Positions 21,559 to 31,724 of a DNA stretch of 64,000 nucleotides are shown here, piece by piece. A program made the translations under genes and the position numbers. The first letter of the stretch is position 1. Each line of letters begins with the position of its first letter. The notes beneath the pieces are model-generated. The model saw only the letters and a list, made by a program, of their open reading frames with translations, was not told the origin of the DNA and did no database searches. The DNA comes from STC-113 sp964618565 (lineage in GTDB: Bacteria > Patescibacteriota > Gracilibacteria > BD1-5 > UBA2023), in contig CAZUBA010000004.1 in the NCBI GenBank assembly GCA_964618565.1, positions 1-64,000 of the forward strand, in the 5' to 3' direction.

Positions 21559-23268
21559 TTACCTCTTCCTTCTTCCGAATTTCTGCCTGATTCTCTTGGC
21601 TTCATCGGCTCAGAGCTTTTCTTCTAGGGTGAAATTAAGATGGGCTTCTTCATCAAATAATGATGCATCGAAATTCAGTCAATTTTCAAGTTTGTATATA
21701 TAATCTTCATAATTTCAATAACTGACAATAAGCTCTCAGTCTTTGATTATCCAAAGGTGACTTGCAATCTTGTTTACGAAATATCTGTCATGTGATATGA
21801 AAAGTATTGTTCATTTATATTTTTGAAGTTCTTTTTCAAGTGCTTCCCGGAATTCATAATCCAAATGATTCGTAGGCTCGTCAAAAACCAAGAAGTTACT
21901 TTCTTTTTGTCATAATATGGCAAAAAGAAGCTTGCTAACCTGACCTCAGGAAAATTCCTTTACCTTCTTGTTCATATCTTCCCTTTCAAAAAGATAATTA
22001 GTAATGATTGCTGTTAATTTTTCTGGAGAATAATCAAATCAATGTTTTATAAAGTTCTCTCTGAGAGTCAATTCCCTATCAAGTTCCTCATGAAGCTGAG
22101 AGAAATAACTGATCTTAAGTCATTTTCACCTGCTTATATGTCATTCAAGGGGCTCAATTGAACCCAGTACTGTTTTTAGGAATGTTGACTTCCCTACTCA
22201 GTTCTCTCAGATTATTCATATTTTTTGTCCTACTGTCAGCTCAAGCTCATTTATAAAGAATAATGGCTCAGTTCTTCAGATGAATATGTCTTTGAAATGA
22301 AGAACTTTATTTCAGCTCAATTCTTCAAATGAAAATTGGAATTTTGGTTTTTTCGTTGATATCGGGCGCTCTAGCATTTTCATCTTATCAAGCATCTTTT
22401 CACGTGATTTTGCCCATCATGCTCTGCTTCATGCTCTGAATCTATTGACTAGCTGGGTCTGAGAATTCATATATTCCTGTTGTCTCTCATAATCTTCTAT
22501 TTGGATGGCTTCCAGCTTTTCTTTTTCATTTACGTAATATGTATAATTCCCATTATAAACATTCATCGCCCTAGCTCCTGTCATCTCATAAGTCTTTGTA
22601 CAGGTTTTATCCAGAAAATCCCTGTCATGGGAGATAATCATATATCAGCCCTTCCAGGTTGTAGCAAGATATTTTTCAAGCCATTCGGTGCTTGCAAGAT
22701 CAATGAAATTCGTAGGCTCATCGAGAAGCAGCATATCAGGTTTTTCCAATAGCACTTTTGCAAGAGCAATCTTAGTTCTCTGTCATCAGCTAACTTGTCA
22801 GATTCAATTCTCAAGAAGATCTGTTATTCCGAGTCAATTGGCCACTCGATGGATCTCATAATCTATCCCGTATCAGCCCAAGGTATTGAAATGTTCAAGA
22901 AGCTGAGCATATTCATCGATTATCTTAATATCGTCTGATTCTTTCATTATAGCTTCTACTTTCTGCAATCTTTCGTCTAATTCCAAAATTTCCTTGAATG
23001 CCAATCTGAGCTCATCTTTGACTTTTCTTTTTTCATCGTCGAAAAAAACCTGAGAAAGATATCCAAGAGTCAAGCTTCATAAGTTGTCTATGTTTCAATC
23101 ATATTCCTTGATCTCATTGCATAATATCTTGAATAATGTAGTCTTCCCCACTCAATTCGGTCAGACTATGGCAATCTTATCTTTTTCATTCAAAATAAAT
23201 GAGATATCTTTCAATATCTCTTTTTTATTGGTTTCAAATAGATTTATGTTGATTCTTATATGTTTCAT
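21559..23268 (-). CDS. ABC-F family ATPase (ribosome-associated)
   Basis: A 569-residue protein with two ABC modules and no membrane domain, as in Uup/EttA-type ribosome factors. Module 1 has Walker A VGPNGVGKTT, signature VSGGQRTK and Walker B LLLDEPTNFIDL. Module 2 has GENGVGKST, FSGGQVSK and VFDEPTNHLD. The linker between them is the long helical ABC-F type (around residues 230-300). A basic tail (RQKFGRRKR) could contact RNA. It is probably co-transcribed with the small gene 21 bases upstream. Which ABC-F subtype it is cannot be told from the sequence alone. Confidence 0.93.
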
Positions 23269-23289
23269 TTGTGATTTTTCTATTCAGCT

Positions 23290-23700
23290 TTAACACATTC
23301 AGATGCTATCTACTCTCAATTTTACAGCATCTTTCGTTTCTACGATTTTAGTCGGATTACATTTAATTGCAAGTATAAAAACCCCCTTCCTGAATGCAAT
23401 GTTATAATCTCATCTAGAAATCCTAGTTCTGAATTTGTTGATAAATACAATCATCTGTGTCTCATCCAAAATTTTGATACCGTATCCTAAATCCTTAAGA
23501 TATAAGGTCAGATCGTTCATATCACCGCTAAAATTCCTGCAAAGCTTATAAAATTCATAATTCTTGTCAAGAAAATTCATATCGATTTCTATTTCATAAT
23601 CAAGGACACGAGGATAAAGAAATTCATACCAATATTCATATGTTATCTCAGATTCTGTCTTGTCTACAGTGGCAAGATTAGCGTAATTATTGAAAGTCAT
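23290..23700 (-). CDS. Unknown 136-residue protein, upstream partner of ABC-F
   Basis: ATG at 23700 to TAA at 23290-23292. The standard code would stop at 23410-23412, but that TGA reads as Gly and the frame continues with sensible codons for 39 more residues. The N-terminal half is acidic and aromatic (YEYWYEFLYPRVLDYEIEID). No signal peptide. The spacing of 21 bases to the ABC-F start suggests one transcript. Family not recognised. Confidence 0.7.
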
Positions 23701-23768
23701 CTGTCTGAAATTAGCTTTACTGTATTAGTAATATTGAAAAATGATAATTTGTCAAATATAAGAATCTA

Positions 23769-24143
23769 TTGTTTGCAGGGCACTTTTCCCATTCAGTTTA
23801 CACGGCTTTTTACCCTATTTATGATTTTAGTGAGAAGGATCTCTTTTTTTCAGATGATATATCTTGTTATCTCAAACCTGTCATTGAAATAAGCACCTAT
23901 CAACAACTCTCATTTAACAATCTTACATTTTTCAGCCTCTATGATTTCGTCAAGTTTTGTTATTCAGATGTTATAGACTATATCAAATCCGTTCTTAACC
24001 ATATGATGGTTGATTCAATGGAGATTTCACCGGTACAAGAAGCACAATTTGAAAAAATCAGAATGAAGTTTTCGAGCTTCATGAGAAAATTTTATCCCGT
24101 GCTCCATTTCAATCAAAAGAAGAAAATCGTGATAACATTTTAA
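23769..24143 (+). CDS. Unknown 124-residue protein
   Basis: An open frame from TTG at 23769 to TAA at 24141-24143. The nearest upstream in-frame stop is TAA at 23745-23747 and no ATG precedes the frame, so TTG is the likely start. It contains no TGA codon, but codon choice and residue pattern (aromatic, several Ser and Phe, a basic C-terminus) look coding. It is divergent from the unknown gene at 23290-23700. Family not recognised. Confidence 0.55.
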   Translation: MFAGHFSHSVYTAFYPIYDFSEKDLFFSDDISCYLKPVIEISTYQQLSFNNLTFFSLYDFVKFCYSDVIDYIKSVLNHMMVDSMEISPVQEAQFEKIRMKFSSFMRKFYPVLHFNQKKKIVITF

Positions 24144-24217
24144 AATATCACTTTCTGATTTCTCTTTTTGCTCATTATCAAAAGAAAATCTGCTTGCGCT
24201 TCACATAAAAAATAAAT

Positions 24218-24955
24218 TTATTTTAAATCCTTATCATCAAAGTCATTCAATAATTCAATCTCTTCCTCAATTTCATCATCCTCAATCATATTCTTTCAAT
24301 CCAGATTATCCAACAAAAAAGAAATTATATGAACGATATGTATAAATGAGGTTTCGGGATTTTTTGCTATTGCTCAAAGCACTACGTAAGTCTTATCCAA
24401 TATATCGAGCTTTTTTGCCTCATCAAGAAACCAATAAGAGTAATCGTCGATGATATCTGCCTCATATGCTATTTGAATTTTTTCTAAGACTTCTTCATCG
24501 ATTTCCTGATCCTCGGTTTGTGTTACGCAGATTCAACCGACCCTTAATCAGAATTCTCAAAAATCATAATCATTTTGAAGAGTATATTGTTCTAAAAATA
24601 AAGGCTTTGCAAGGAACAAATCTCTATTTTCTTTTGTCAGATCTATTGTTTTTATATCTTTATTCAACTCAAAGAATACATTCGGAAGAACGATATCTCA
24701 TTCCTTAATTTCAGTACTTACTTTTACCGCAGAGGAAACATACATTATGATTTCCGGATCAAATTCAGAATAAGCATAAAGGAATGCCTGCCTGAAAACA
24801 TGTTCTCAAGTGCTTGAATGGCATAAGACATGCCCTGCTTTTTTATAAAGCTCAAATCAGGTTAATTCTTCTTGATGTTCAATTTTCTTAAGATCAAGAT
24901 TCCGAACTAGAATTTCAGTTATTTTAGGATCTGTAGAAAAAAATAATGTTATCAT
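24218..24955 (-). CDS. Unknown protein, possibly nucleoside-phosphorylase-like
   Basis: A 245-residue protein (ATG 24955, TAA 24218-24220). A segment near residues 65-100, FDPEIIMYVSSAV ... EIKEGDIVLPNVFF, recalls the pattern of PNP/MTA nucleosidases (a strand, small residues, then a Gly-Asp-Ile/Val-Val-x-Pro motif). Other family hallmarks are not obvious, so this is a weak suggestion. The C-terminal ~20 residues are almost purely acidic. Several TGA glycines occur. Confidence 0.65.
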
Positions 24956-25037
24956 AATTTGCTGTTTAGATTTATAAATTTTACTTTGCGTTCTTGTTTC
25001 ATATTATAGCCAAAATTAATTAGTTACCAAATTTTAT

Positions 25038-25460
25038 ATGGAAAAACTAAATTCAATATTTTCAAGCCCGCTTACGTATTTATTTTTCCTTTTTATTCTA
25101 GTTATTTGAATTCTCATCGGCTTTTATGTCTGAAAAATCGCTAGGCATATTGAAATCAAAAGACACAGAGGTGATGCTATAAAAAGATCGAGAAGTGCAA
25201 TTTTATGAGAATTATATGAAAAAATACTTCCTTTTTTATCTAATTTCATTTATTCTCCAAAAGACATGGTATTCATCTGAAAATGATTCGATTATCTGAT
25301 TCTTGATTGACTCAATGAATGAGACCTGAGAGAAATAATCTTCATGGAAATAAAGTATGGAAGTTCCACTCTTAATAAAAATGAAAAAATGATCCGACAA
25401 GTTGTCGGATCGAAAAAGGTTAAATATATTGAATTTAAAATTCCTAAATTAAACGATTAG
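25038..25460 (+). CDS. Membrane-anchored Holliday-junction-resolvase-like endonuclease
   Basis: A 140-residue protein with one N-terminal membrane helix (about residues 11-30) followed by a basic stretch. The C-terminal core, FIYSPKDMVFIGKGFDYLIL followed by DGLNEGDLREIIFMEIKYG and SSTLNKNEKMIRQVV, matches the family described as endonucleases distantly related to archaeal Holliday junction resolvases (PD-(D/E)xK fold). The Asp in FDYLILDG and Glu-x-Lys in MEIKYG are the likely catalytic residues. The actual substrate in these bacteria is unknown. Confidence 0.8.
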
Positions 25461-25468
25461 TTTAATAA

Positions 25469-25609
25469 CTAAATATTTCAGTTTAGTATCAGAGCTACAA
25501 GTTCTTTTCTGGTTCTCTGAAGTTCCGATAATTCGAAGCTTTCTCAGATTTCTTGCAGTATCTCTCTTCTGCCTGGGAATTTTTCTCTATGCGTTTGTCG
25601 TAAAGTCAT
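25469..25609 (-). CDS. Small Arg/Glu-rich protein (46 residues)
   Basis: A short frame (ATG 25609, TAG 25469-25471) reading MTLRQTHREKFPGRREILQE and continuing with an ELSELQRTRKELVAL helix. Two TGA codons are read as Gly. It is highly charged and helical. It sits in an otherwise empty stretch, and the composition is more protein-like than random AT-rich DNA, but it is small and unrecognised. Confidence 0.45.
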
Positions 25610-25703
25610 AACGGAAATATATTACGAATTAAAATATTAGGAATAAATTTTTAAATCAAGAACATAATTCCTGACGTTAAAGAATAAAGTGGCGCGCCAA
25701 CAT

Positions 25704-26405
25704 ATGCTATACTATTTTAAAATTGAAAGCAAGGTGGATTTGGAGAAAATTAATTTGTCTGAAACATTATATTTTATAAAAAACTTTTGAGAAATATCGG
25801 CTTATACATATATTGAAATAGAGCTTTTTAAATACTTTAAAATGAATCCTAAAGAAGAAATTATTAATTGTAAAAATTGCATACTCAGAGAAACTTGCGG
25901 AAATCCAATCCCCTGAGATGGTAACTTCAATTCCAAGATAATGATAATATGAGAGGCACCTTGAAAGGAAGAGGACATTCAAGGAAAGCCTTTTGTATGA
26001 AGAAGCGGAAAGCTGTTGACCAAAATTCTTGAGGAACTTTGATACTATAGGGAAACAGATTATTATATAACGAATATAGTCAAGTGCAGGCCACCGGATA
26101 ACAGAGATCCTAAGCCAGATGAAATAAAAGCTTGCTCGCCCTTCTTATGGAAGCAGATAGAAGAGATGAAGCCTGAACTGATTATAACCCTTTGAAGATT
26201 CAGTTTCAACTTCTTGGTTCCAAATGTTACAATATCCGAATGACGATGAAATTTTTTTAAAATACATGAAATAAATTGACAGAAGCTTGATTTCTCGCCT
26301 ACTGTCCTTGCTGTTTATCACCCAGCAGTAGCTCTTTATAATCCAACAAAGAAAGAATTGATAAAAGAAGATCTAAGTAAAATAAAACAAATCTTACCAA
26401 AATAA
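25704..26405 (+). CDS. Family 4 uracil-DNA glycosylase
   Basis: Removes uracil from DNA. The [4Fe-4S]-type family is recognised by the N-terminal Cys pair plus third Cys (INCKNCILRETCG), motif A GEAPGKEEDIQGKPFVGRSG, CRPPDNRDPKPDEIKAC with two more Cys, and the C-terminal LAVYHPAVALYNP. From ATG 25704 the protein is 233 residues. ATG at 25842 would give 187 residues, nearer to the usual length. I keep the longer form because the extra frame is free of TAA/TAG, but a TATACT box at 25708-25713 could mean that the true start is downstream. Confidence 0.9.
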
Positions 26406-26410
26406 TAAAC

Positions 26411-26800
26411 ATGAAAAAATCAATAACAATAAAGATATATTTGCTTACTTTGCTAATTATTTTTGCAACAAGCTCATTATCGATGATGCTTCTATTCTAT
26501 TACATGGATCCTGAGTCAAACCTAAGAGTTGCGATTGCTACAATCGGTGTGGCATCTTTTCTTACTCTTGCATCATTCATGACATTATTGATATATTTTT
26601 TCAAGAAGATATATTATAGATGAGAGATATTCCTATCAAATCTAAATTCCTCTCTAAGACAATGAATACTCATGACTATCTATATATTATGAGTTATAAC
26701 ATTCTATTCGGTCTGAGTCTATAATATTAGAACAGCAGCATTATTATTTGTTGCCCTCCTATTCATAGAATTGATATTTCAGAGCATGAGCAATAATTAA
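26411..26800 (+). CDS. Unknown four-helix membrane protein
   Basis: A 129-residue protein with four predicted membrane segments (about residues 7-29, 40-66, 84-104 and 108-124). The second half follows a TGA-coded Gly at residue 71. It starts five bases after the uracil-DNA glycosylase stop and so is in the same transcript, ending at the terminator at 26811. Function unknown. Confidence 0.75.
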
Positions 26801-26810
26801 GATTTTTAAA

Positions 26811-26841
26811 AATAAGCTCCAGAATTCTGGAGCTTATTTTT
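26811..26841. terminator. Bidirectional intrinsic terminator
   Basis: A perfect palindrome AATAAGCTCCAGAA/TTCTGGAGCTTATT (26811-26838) followed by T-residues, between converging genes ending at 26800 and 26872. Confidence 0.9.
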
Positions 26842-26871
26842 TTGATTTTCTTTTAATCGAAGGATAAAAAT

Positions 26872-28176
26872 TTATTTAGTTGAATTATACATATTCTGAA
26901 CTTCCAAGTCTGAAAGGGCTCTATTATAAATTCATAGATCATCTAGGGATCAGCTAAGAAATTGTGTTGTATTTCAATTTGATCATATCCACAATGTGTC
27001 ACCCGTAGATGAGGCAATCGCACCTGTCATTGATGTGGAGTTATCTTGAACACCGTTAACAAAAATTTTTATTTTTGAACCGTCGTAAGTGCCACATAAA
27101 TGGTACCATACTCAGGTTTGCAATGTGGTGTTTCAGTTTACGGAATTCCATGTTGTGCTTTTAATTCAAAACGATGCTTTATTAGCTACTATAGTTCATA
27201 ATTGAAATTTCCAATCAGTATTTGATGGCGATTTTGAGATAAGCTTAAAGTCTCAGCTTTTATTTATATTAACCCATGCGTATAAAGTTAAAGCATTAGT
27301 GATGTTTAAATTATTTCAGCTTCAGGCATTAAAAATATCATTTATTCAATCAAAATATGTGGCCTTAGAGTATTTTCAATTTGTTCATCATAAAATAATT
27401 CATCAGCTTGCTGTTCAGTTATTTCAATTTCAGCTTAAATCCGCCAGAGTTCAGTTAGGCAATCATGTTTCCATATCCCAACTTCAAACTAATGATATAT
27501 CCCTCTGAGTGGCATAAGTTTGTTTTATGGCAACAAGATTTGATCAGCTTCAGCTTATATAATCTTTATTGCTGAATTGAACAATCAGATTGCTTGTTGT
27601 ATTGACTATATCAACTCAAGTAAAGGATGAGGCATTATATTTTGATTGCAAAGGAGACTTATCTTGGCTATCTAACAATATCCCCAATGTATCTCATTTA
27701 GAATAAACATATCTGCCGCTGTAACTTGATGCATCTGCATTTGCTTCATTTCATTTAAAAGGAACAAAACTTAATGCTGCATTGTTTCAGTCTTCCAAGA
27801 ATCACATTATTTGGAATTTGTTCTGTCCAGAATTAATTAAATAGGTGTAAGTTGTTCAATCCAATGGATCTTTTCATCAGTTAGATAATTTAATCATATT
27901 AAGAACCGAGGCCCCTGCATATCATTGCATTCAAATTTGAGCTCAAGAAGCGTTAATTGAAATGTAATTATTTGGGATTGGATATTTGCCTGCAGTTGCA
28001 TTAAATACCAGTAATCATTTTGCAATATTACTTATGTCAGATAATCTCGTAGAATCTCTAGCAGAAGATGATTGGGAAGAAAAGCTTAAAAAGGCTATAG
28101 TGGCTAGTATGGCAAGTATAACTATTACAACTATGAGTTCGACGAGAGTGAAGGCTTTTTGTTTTGTGTTTATCAT
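26872..28176 (-). CDS. Type IV pilin-like surface protein with C-terminal LamG domain
   Basis: A 434-residue protein starting MINTKQKAFTLVELIVVIV. This is a prepilin N-terminus with Ala rather than Gly before the processed Phe and the invariant Glu5. The pilin-like stalk (about 1-190) is followed by a concanavalin/LamG domain (SLVGSWDMETGL ... GNGNNGTASG ... WYHLCGTYDGSKIKIFVNG ... LDDLGIYNRALSDLEVQ) with sugar- or protein-binding potential. Many of its glycines are TGA. The first ~45 residues are almost identical to the pilin-LamG protein at 31725-33152, so the two are paralogues. Probably a minor or modified pilin carrying an adhesin head. Confidence 0.9.
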
Positions 28177-28285
28177 AAAGTATGATTTAAATAAATTAAA
28201 CTTGATTAAGTTTATGAAGAAATCATTTTAGCAATGATAGTATAATGATAATTAAATTAAAATGCAATATTATTTTTATATCAAA

Positions 28286-28316
28286 AAGAACCCCAGCTGT
28301 CGATGGGGTTCTTTTC
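28286..28316 (-). terminator. Intrinsic terminator after the TPM gene
   Basis: AAGAACCCC (28286-28294) pairs with GGGGTTCTT (28305-28313). On the minus strand it is followed by T-residues and lies about 55 bases after the stop of the TPM-domain gene. Confidence 0.8.
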
Positions 28317-28367
28317 TTTTTCCTCTTGTCTCCTCCAAGGCAAGATAGTTCGGATTAAAATATTTTC

Positions 28368-29249
28368 TTATCAGAAATCTCCATCAGCCCCGGCTCCGCT
28401 GAAGTCGCCTCCGCTGGAACTGATTCCCTCACTACCTCCGCCATCTCCGCCGAAACCGCCGAAACCGCCGAAGAAACCCCCACCGTAGCCATCGTCATTC
28501 CCGCCGGTAAACTTCCTGATCAGGTGAAACACGAGAAATCCGATCACGGCTCCGAGTAGGGCTAGAAGCAACAGCAATCCGAAGCCAAGATCAAAAATGA
28601 TGAAAGCGAAGAAGGGTGCGCTTATTCCGCCAGCCAATGTTGAGAGGATGCAGTGGAACAAGGCCCCAAAGCAAATAAGGATAATGAAGCCGACGATGGA
28701 GAGGAGTATTTTTCCGATATCCTCATCACTTTTGCTTACTGATGCTGAAGTCTTTCCATCACCTTTGAATTCGCCTTTTACAGCAAGCATGATTTGCGGT
28801 ATTGCTGCATCCAGAGCTTCTTCGGTTTTCCAATCCTTGAGCTTTGGGGCCATGTAGTTGCGGATTATTTGTCCGCATGTCTTATCCGTTAACCTTCCCT
28901 CTAATCCTTGTCCAACTTCTATCCTTACTTTTCTCTCAGCCTTGGCAATGGTTATTATTACGCCATTGTCCCTATCTTTTCTGCCTGTCTTCCATGTTTC
29001 TGCAACTTTGATCGAGAAAGATGATATTGGCTGGCCTTGCAGATCAGGAACAGTGAGAATGCAGAGCTTGTTTGAGGTGCTGGATTCATAAAGGCTCAGA
29101 TCTCGGGATTTTTTTGAGATATAATCCTTTGACAGAAGGCCGGCATGGTCACTAACGTAACCCATGTTGACAGGCGCTTCAAAAACCAAAAGATATACCG
29201 GTAGAAGCAAGGACAATAAGCAGATGAAAATCACGATTGACTTGTACAT
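28368..29249 (-). CDS. TPM-domain (YgcG-like) membrane protein, foreign codon signature
   Basis: About 292 residues from ATG 29249: a signal/anchor segment, a TPM domain (VSDHAGLLSK ... NGVIITIAKAERKVRIEVGQGLEGRL), two membrane segments and a Gly-rich tail (GGGFFGGFGGFGGDGGG), the classic YgcG/TPM layout. No internal TGA occurs: all its many glycines are GGN, unlike its neighbours. It is clearly richer in G+C, and ATG 29249 is preceded by a perfect AGGAGG four bases upstream, which fixes the start against the longer frame from 29312. The frame ends TGA (28371-28373) then TAA (28368-28370), so the host would add only one Gly. Best explained as recent transfer from a standard-code bacterium. 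Confidence 0.92.
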
Positions 29250-29391
29250 GAGCCCTCCTAGGCTAGTATGGTAGAATAAATTGATTCCTATAGAAAATAT
29301 TTTAATCAGCAATCTCCTTTAAAGCTTGTATTTAATTTATAGTTAAAGGAGGATAATTGTCAATATAATTATTATGAATTAAATTCGTTAA

Positions 29392-30396
29392 TTAATATTT
29401 CATCACGCTTCATACATCATATTTCCCAAGTGAGATTCTTGCCTCACTTGATTTCAAAGCTTCATCATCAAGAGAAATCACGCAAGAAATATTATTTATG
29501 ATTCATCATAATTTCTCAACCAAGCCCGCTGCTGCCAGCATAGTTCATCAAGTTGCAAGCAAATCATCGATCAGTGCAACTTTTTGTCATTTCTCTAAAG
29601 CATTTTTTTGGATTTCTATCTCGTTTTCTCAGTATTCAAGAGAATAATCAACTCAGACAGTCTCGCCTGGCAGTTTCCCCTTTTTACGAATCATTACAAA
29701 TGGCTTTCCAAGAATTTTTGCAACCTCAACTCAAAACAAGAATCATCTGGCATCCAAGCCTGCTATTATATCTGCTTCTTTGCATTTTTCAGCCAGTTCG
29801 AAACATACATATTTCATGGCTTCTTGTGATCTGAGAATCGGAGAGATATCTTTGAATTCAATTCATTCTTTTGGAAAATCCGAATAATTATCTACAAAAT
29901 CATATATATCAAATTTTGCCTTATATGCATCGGTCCTATTTGAGAATTTTAAAGAATTAACAGCAACCACATCGGATAGATTGACTTCCTTATCAACATA
30001 TCTGAGAATATTCTCTACAAAATCAACAGTCGCATCCTTAATGGAACCCACACATCATACATCTCTAGAATATCTTCATCTAAGGGCTTGTATCTCCTGA
30101 TTCCATTTTCATAGATTCATAAAAAGCTTCTCAAAGCTTAAAGGCACAAACTCTCCATCAAAACTTCATTTCATATCGCTGATTTCCGCTCAGGCTGCCG
30201 CACTTGCAGATAATATGTTTACAATAGCGTCTCCTGCTTCTTTTTTCATTTCAGGAATATCTCAATTCACGATTGCTTCAACGAGCTCTGCGACTTCTTG
30301 GGTAACCTTATTCATTACATCATCCAGGCTTACATGAGCTTTTAATTCTAGTGATCTATAGTTATTCAATAGATCCATTAGTCTTGAATTTTTCAT
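29392..30396 (-). CDS. apt: MazG-like pyrophosphohydrolase fused to adenine phosphoribosyltransferase
   Basis: A 334-residue fusion. Residues about 20-75 carry the MazG/all-alpha NTP-PPase signature (VTQEVAELVEAI ... EMKKEAGDAIVNIL: an E-x-x-E pair and E-x-x-D). The C-terminal ~170 residues are APRT: DFPKEGIEFKDISPILRS, DIIAGLDARGFLFG, MIRKKGKLPGETV and the PRPP loop VALIDDLLATGGT, with both loop glycines as TGA. APRT makes AMP from adenine and PRPP. The MazG part would hydrolyse (d)NTPs to NMP plus diphosphate. An internal linker of ~80 residues joins them. The fusion links salvage and nucleotide-pool cleaning. I have not seen it described, but cannot search. Confidence 0.9.
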
Positions 30397-30426
30397 AGTG
30401 TTTAATTGTTATTTTATTAAAAATTA

Positions 30427-30726
30427 TTATCTTGGGACACTGAACTTTATATCAGTAGATCATTCGTAGCTTTCGTTGTATCAAGGGAAATCAGAAGTTA
30501 CTTTTATATCTTCGTATCCTAGGGCAGCAAGGTAGCCTCTTATTTTGTCATCATCATCTCTGCAGATGCTAGCTTTAAGGACTACGGAGACCTTGAATTT
30601 ATGAGTTGCTATTGCCACTAAGATTTCTTTATCAAGTATTGCCTCTACTTTCTTACTTACAAGTCATCTTGCTATTTCGAGTCTCTTTTCTTGAGATAAC
30701 TCACGAGCTTGTTGTACTGTTAACAT
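30427..30726 (-). CDS. Unknown 99-residue protein
   Basis: ATG 30726 to TAA 30427-30429. The N-terminus is helical and charged (MLTVQQARELSQEKRLEIA), then hydrophobic strands (EILVAIAT, KVSVVLKAS), and a C-terminal part ending DIKFSVPR. Three TGA glycines. No signal peptide. It lies 30 bases upstream of the MazG-APRT gene on the same strand and may be co-transcribed with it. Family not recognised; the layout is like small phage or accessory proteins. Confidence 0.65.
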
Positions 30727-30890
30727 TTTTTTAAAGGTTATTGTTAAATGCACGAGTACTATAGCTCAAGTCTGAAATCCTGCTTTAATTTTGTAATGAT
30801 TTGTAATATTATTTTAATGTATTTAATTTTTTTATTGATTTTAAAGCATCTTTTGATATTATTCATTTCATAACATTTTGTTACAATCAT

Positions 30891-31637
30891 ATGAAAAGAT
30901 ATATTAGAGTACTCAAAAAACTCGGACTCAAAGAAAAAGAGGTTCAGATTTATCTGGATCTGGTAGAGTTTGGAGCCTCATCCATAACGGACATATTAGA
31001 AAGAACCTGACTGCATAGGCCAGAAGCCTATAGGCTGATCCCTCTTCTTATCGAAGAATGATTCATAATTGAACTAAAAAAATCAAAAAGAAGATTATTT
31101 GAAGCAGAATCTCCAGAAAAATTATTGTGACTTCTTGAGAATCTCGAAAATGATCTCCAGAATATCATCCCAGACCTTATAAGCATGCACTCGAATGCTA
31201 TGAAACGTCCGAATGTAAAGTATCAGGAATGAAAAAAATCAATATCCTATATATTTTCTGATATCGTTAATACATTATCAAAATGAGATATCTTTTATAG
31301 GGTCAGTTCCGAAAAAGACGTAGAGAAAGCCAATTCATATATTCCAAAAGATTACAGGGAAAAAAGGGATAAGAAGCATTTGGAGCGTTATGTCATAATG
31401 TCAGAAACAACTTCCGCAGCCAAAAAGCCCAGATTAGAACGAGAAATGGTTACAATTCCTCCAGAGCTGGACGAGTTCACCGACAATGTTCAGATGATAA
31501 TATATGGAAATAAGGTAGCTTTTATAGATTTCAATTCTGAAGCTTCAATCATAATAGAAAATGCATTCATTGCAGGATTCCAGCTTAAGCTTTTTAAGAT
31601 GCTTTATGGAAGTCTTAAGAAAAAAGATAATATTTAA
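30891..31637 (+). CDS. TrmB-family transcriptional regulator
   Basis: A 248-residue protein with an N-terminal winged helix (LKKLGLKEKEVQIYLDLVEF ... ITDILERTGLHRPEAYRLIPLLIEEGFI), as in TrmB/HTH_11 sugar-sensing regulators, followed by a coiled-coil region and a C-terminal effector-like domain (FYRVSSEKDVEKANSYIP ... NVQMIIYGNKVAFIDF). It is divergent from the MazG-APRT operon and immediately upstream of the pilin-LamG gene, which has its own promoter at 31647. It could regulate either neighbour; no operator repeat was identified. Confidence 0.85.
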
Positions 31638-31646
31638 ATAAAATTA

Positions 31647-31675
31647 TTGACTTAATATCAATATAAGTGTATTAT
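31647..31675 (+). promoter_or_regulatory. Sigma-70-type promoter of the pilin-LamG gene
   Basis: TTGACT (31647-31652) and TATTAT (31670-31675) are separated by exactly 17 bases, and the ATG at 31725 lies about 50 bases further on. The fit to consensus is good and matches the canonical RpoD encoded in the window. Confidence 0.7.
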
Positions 31676-31724
31676 CTGCAAAATGTATGATTATTACATT
31701 TAAATTAATTTGTAACTTTATTGC

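Noticed and set aside
28303..28488. Pro-rich plus-strand frame
   Set aside because: It is antisense to the Gly-rich tail of the TPM protein.
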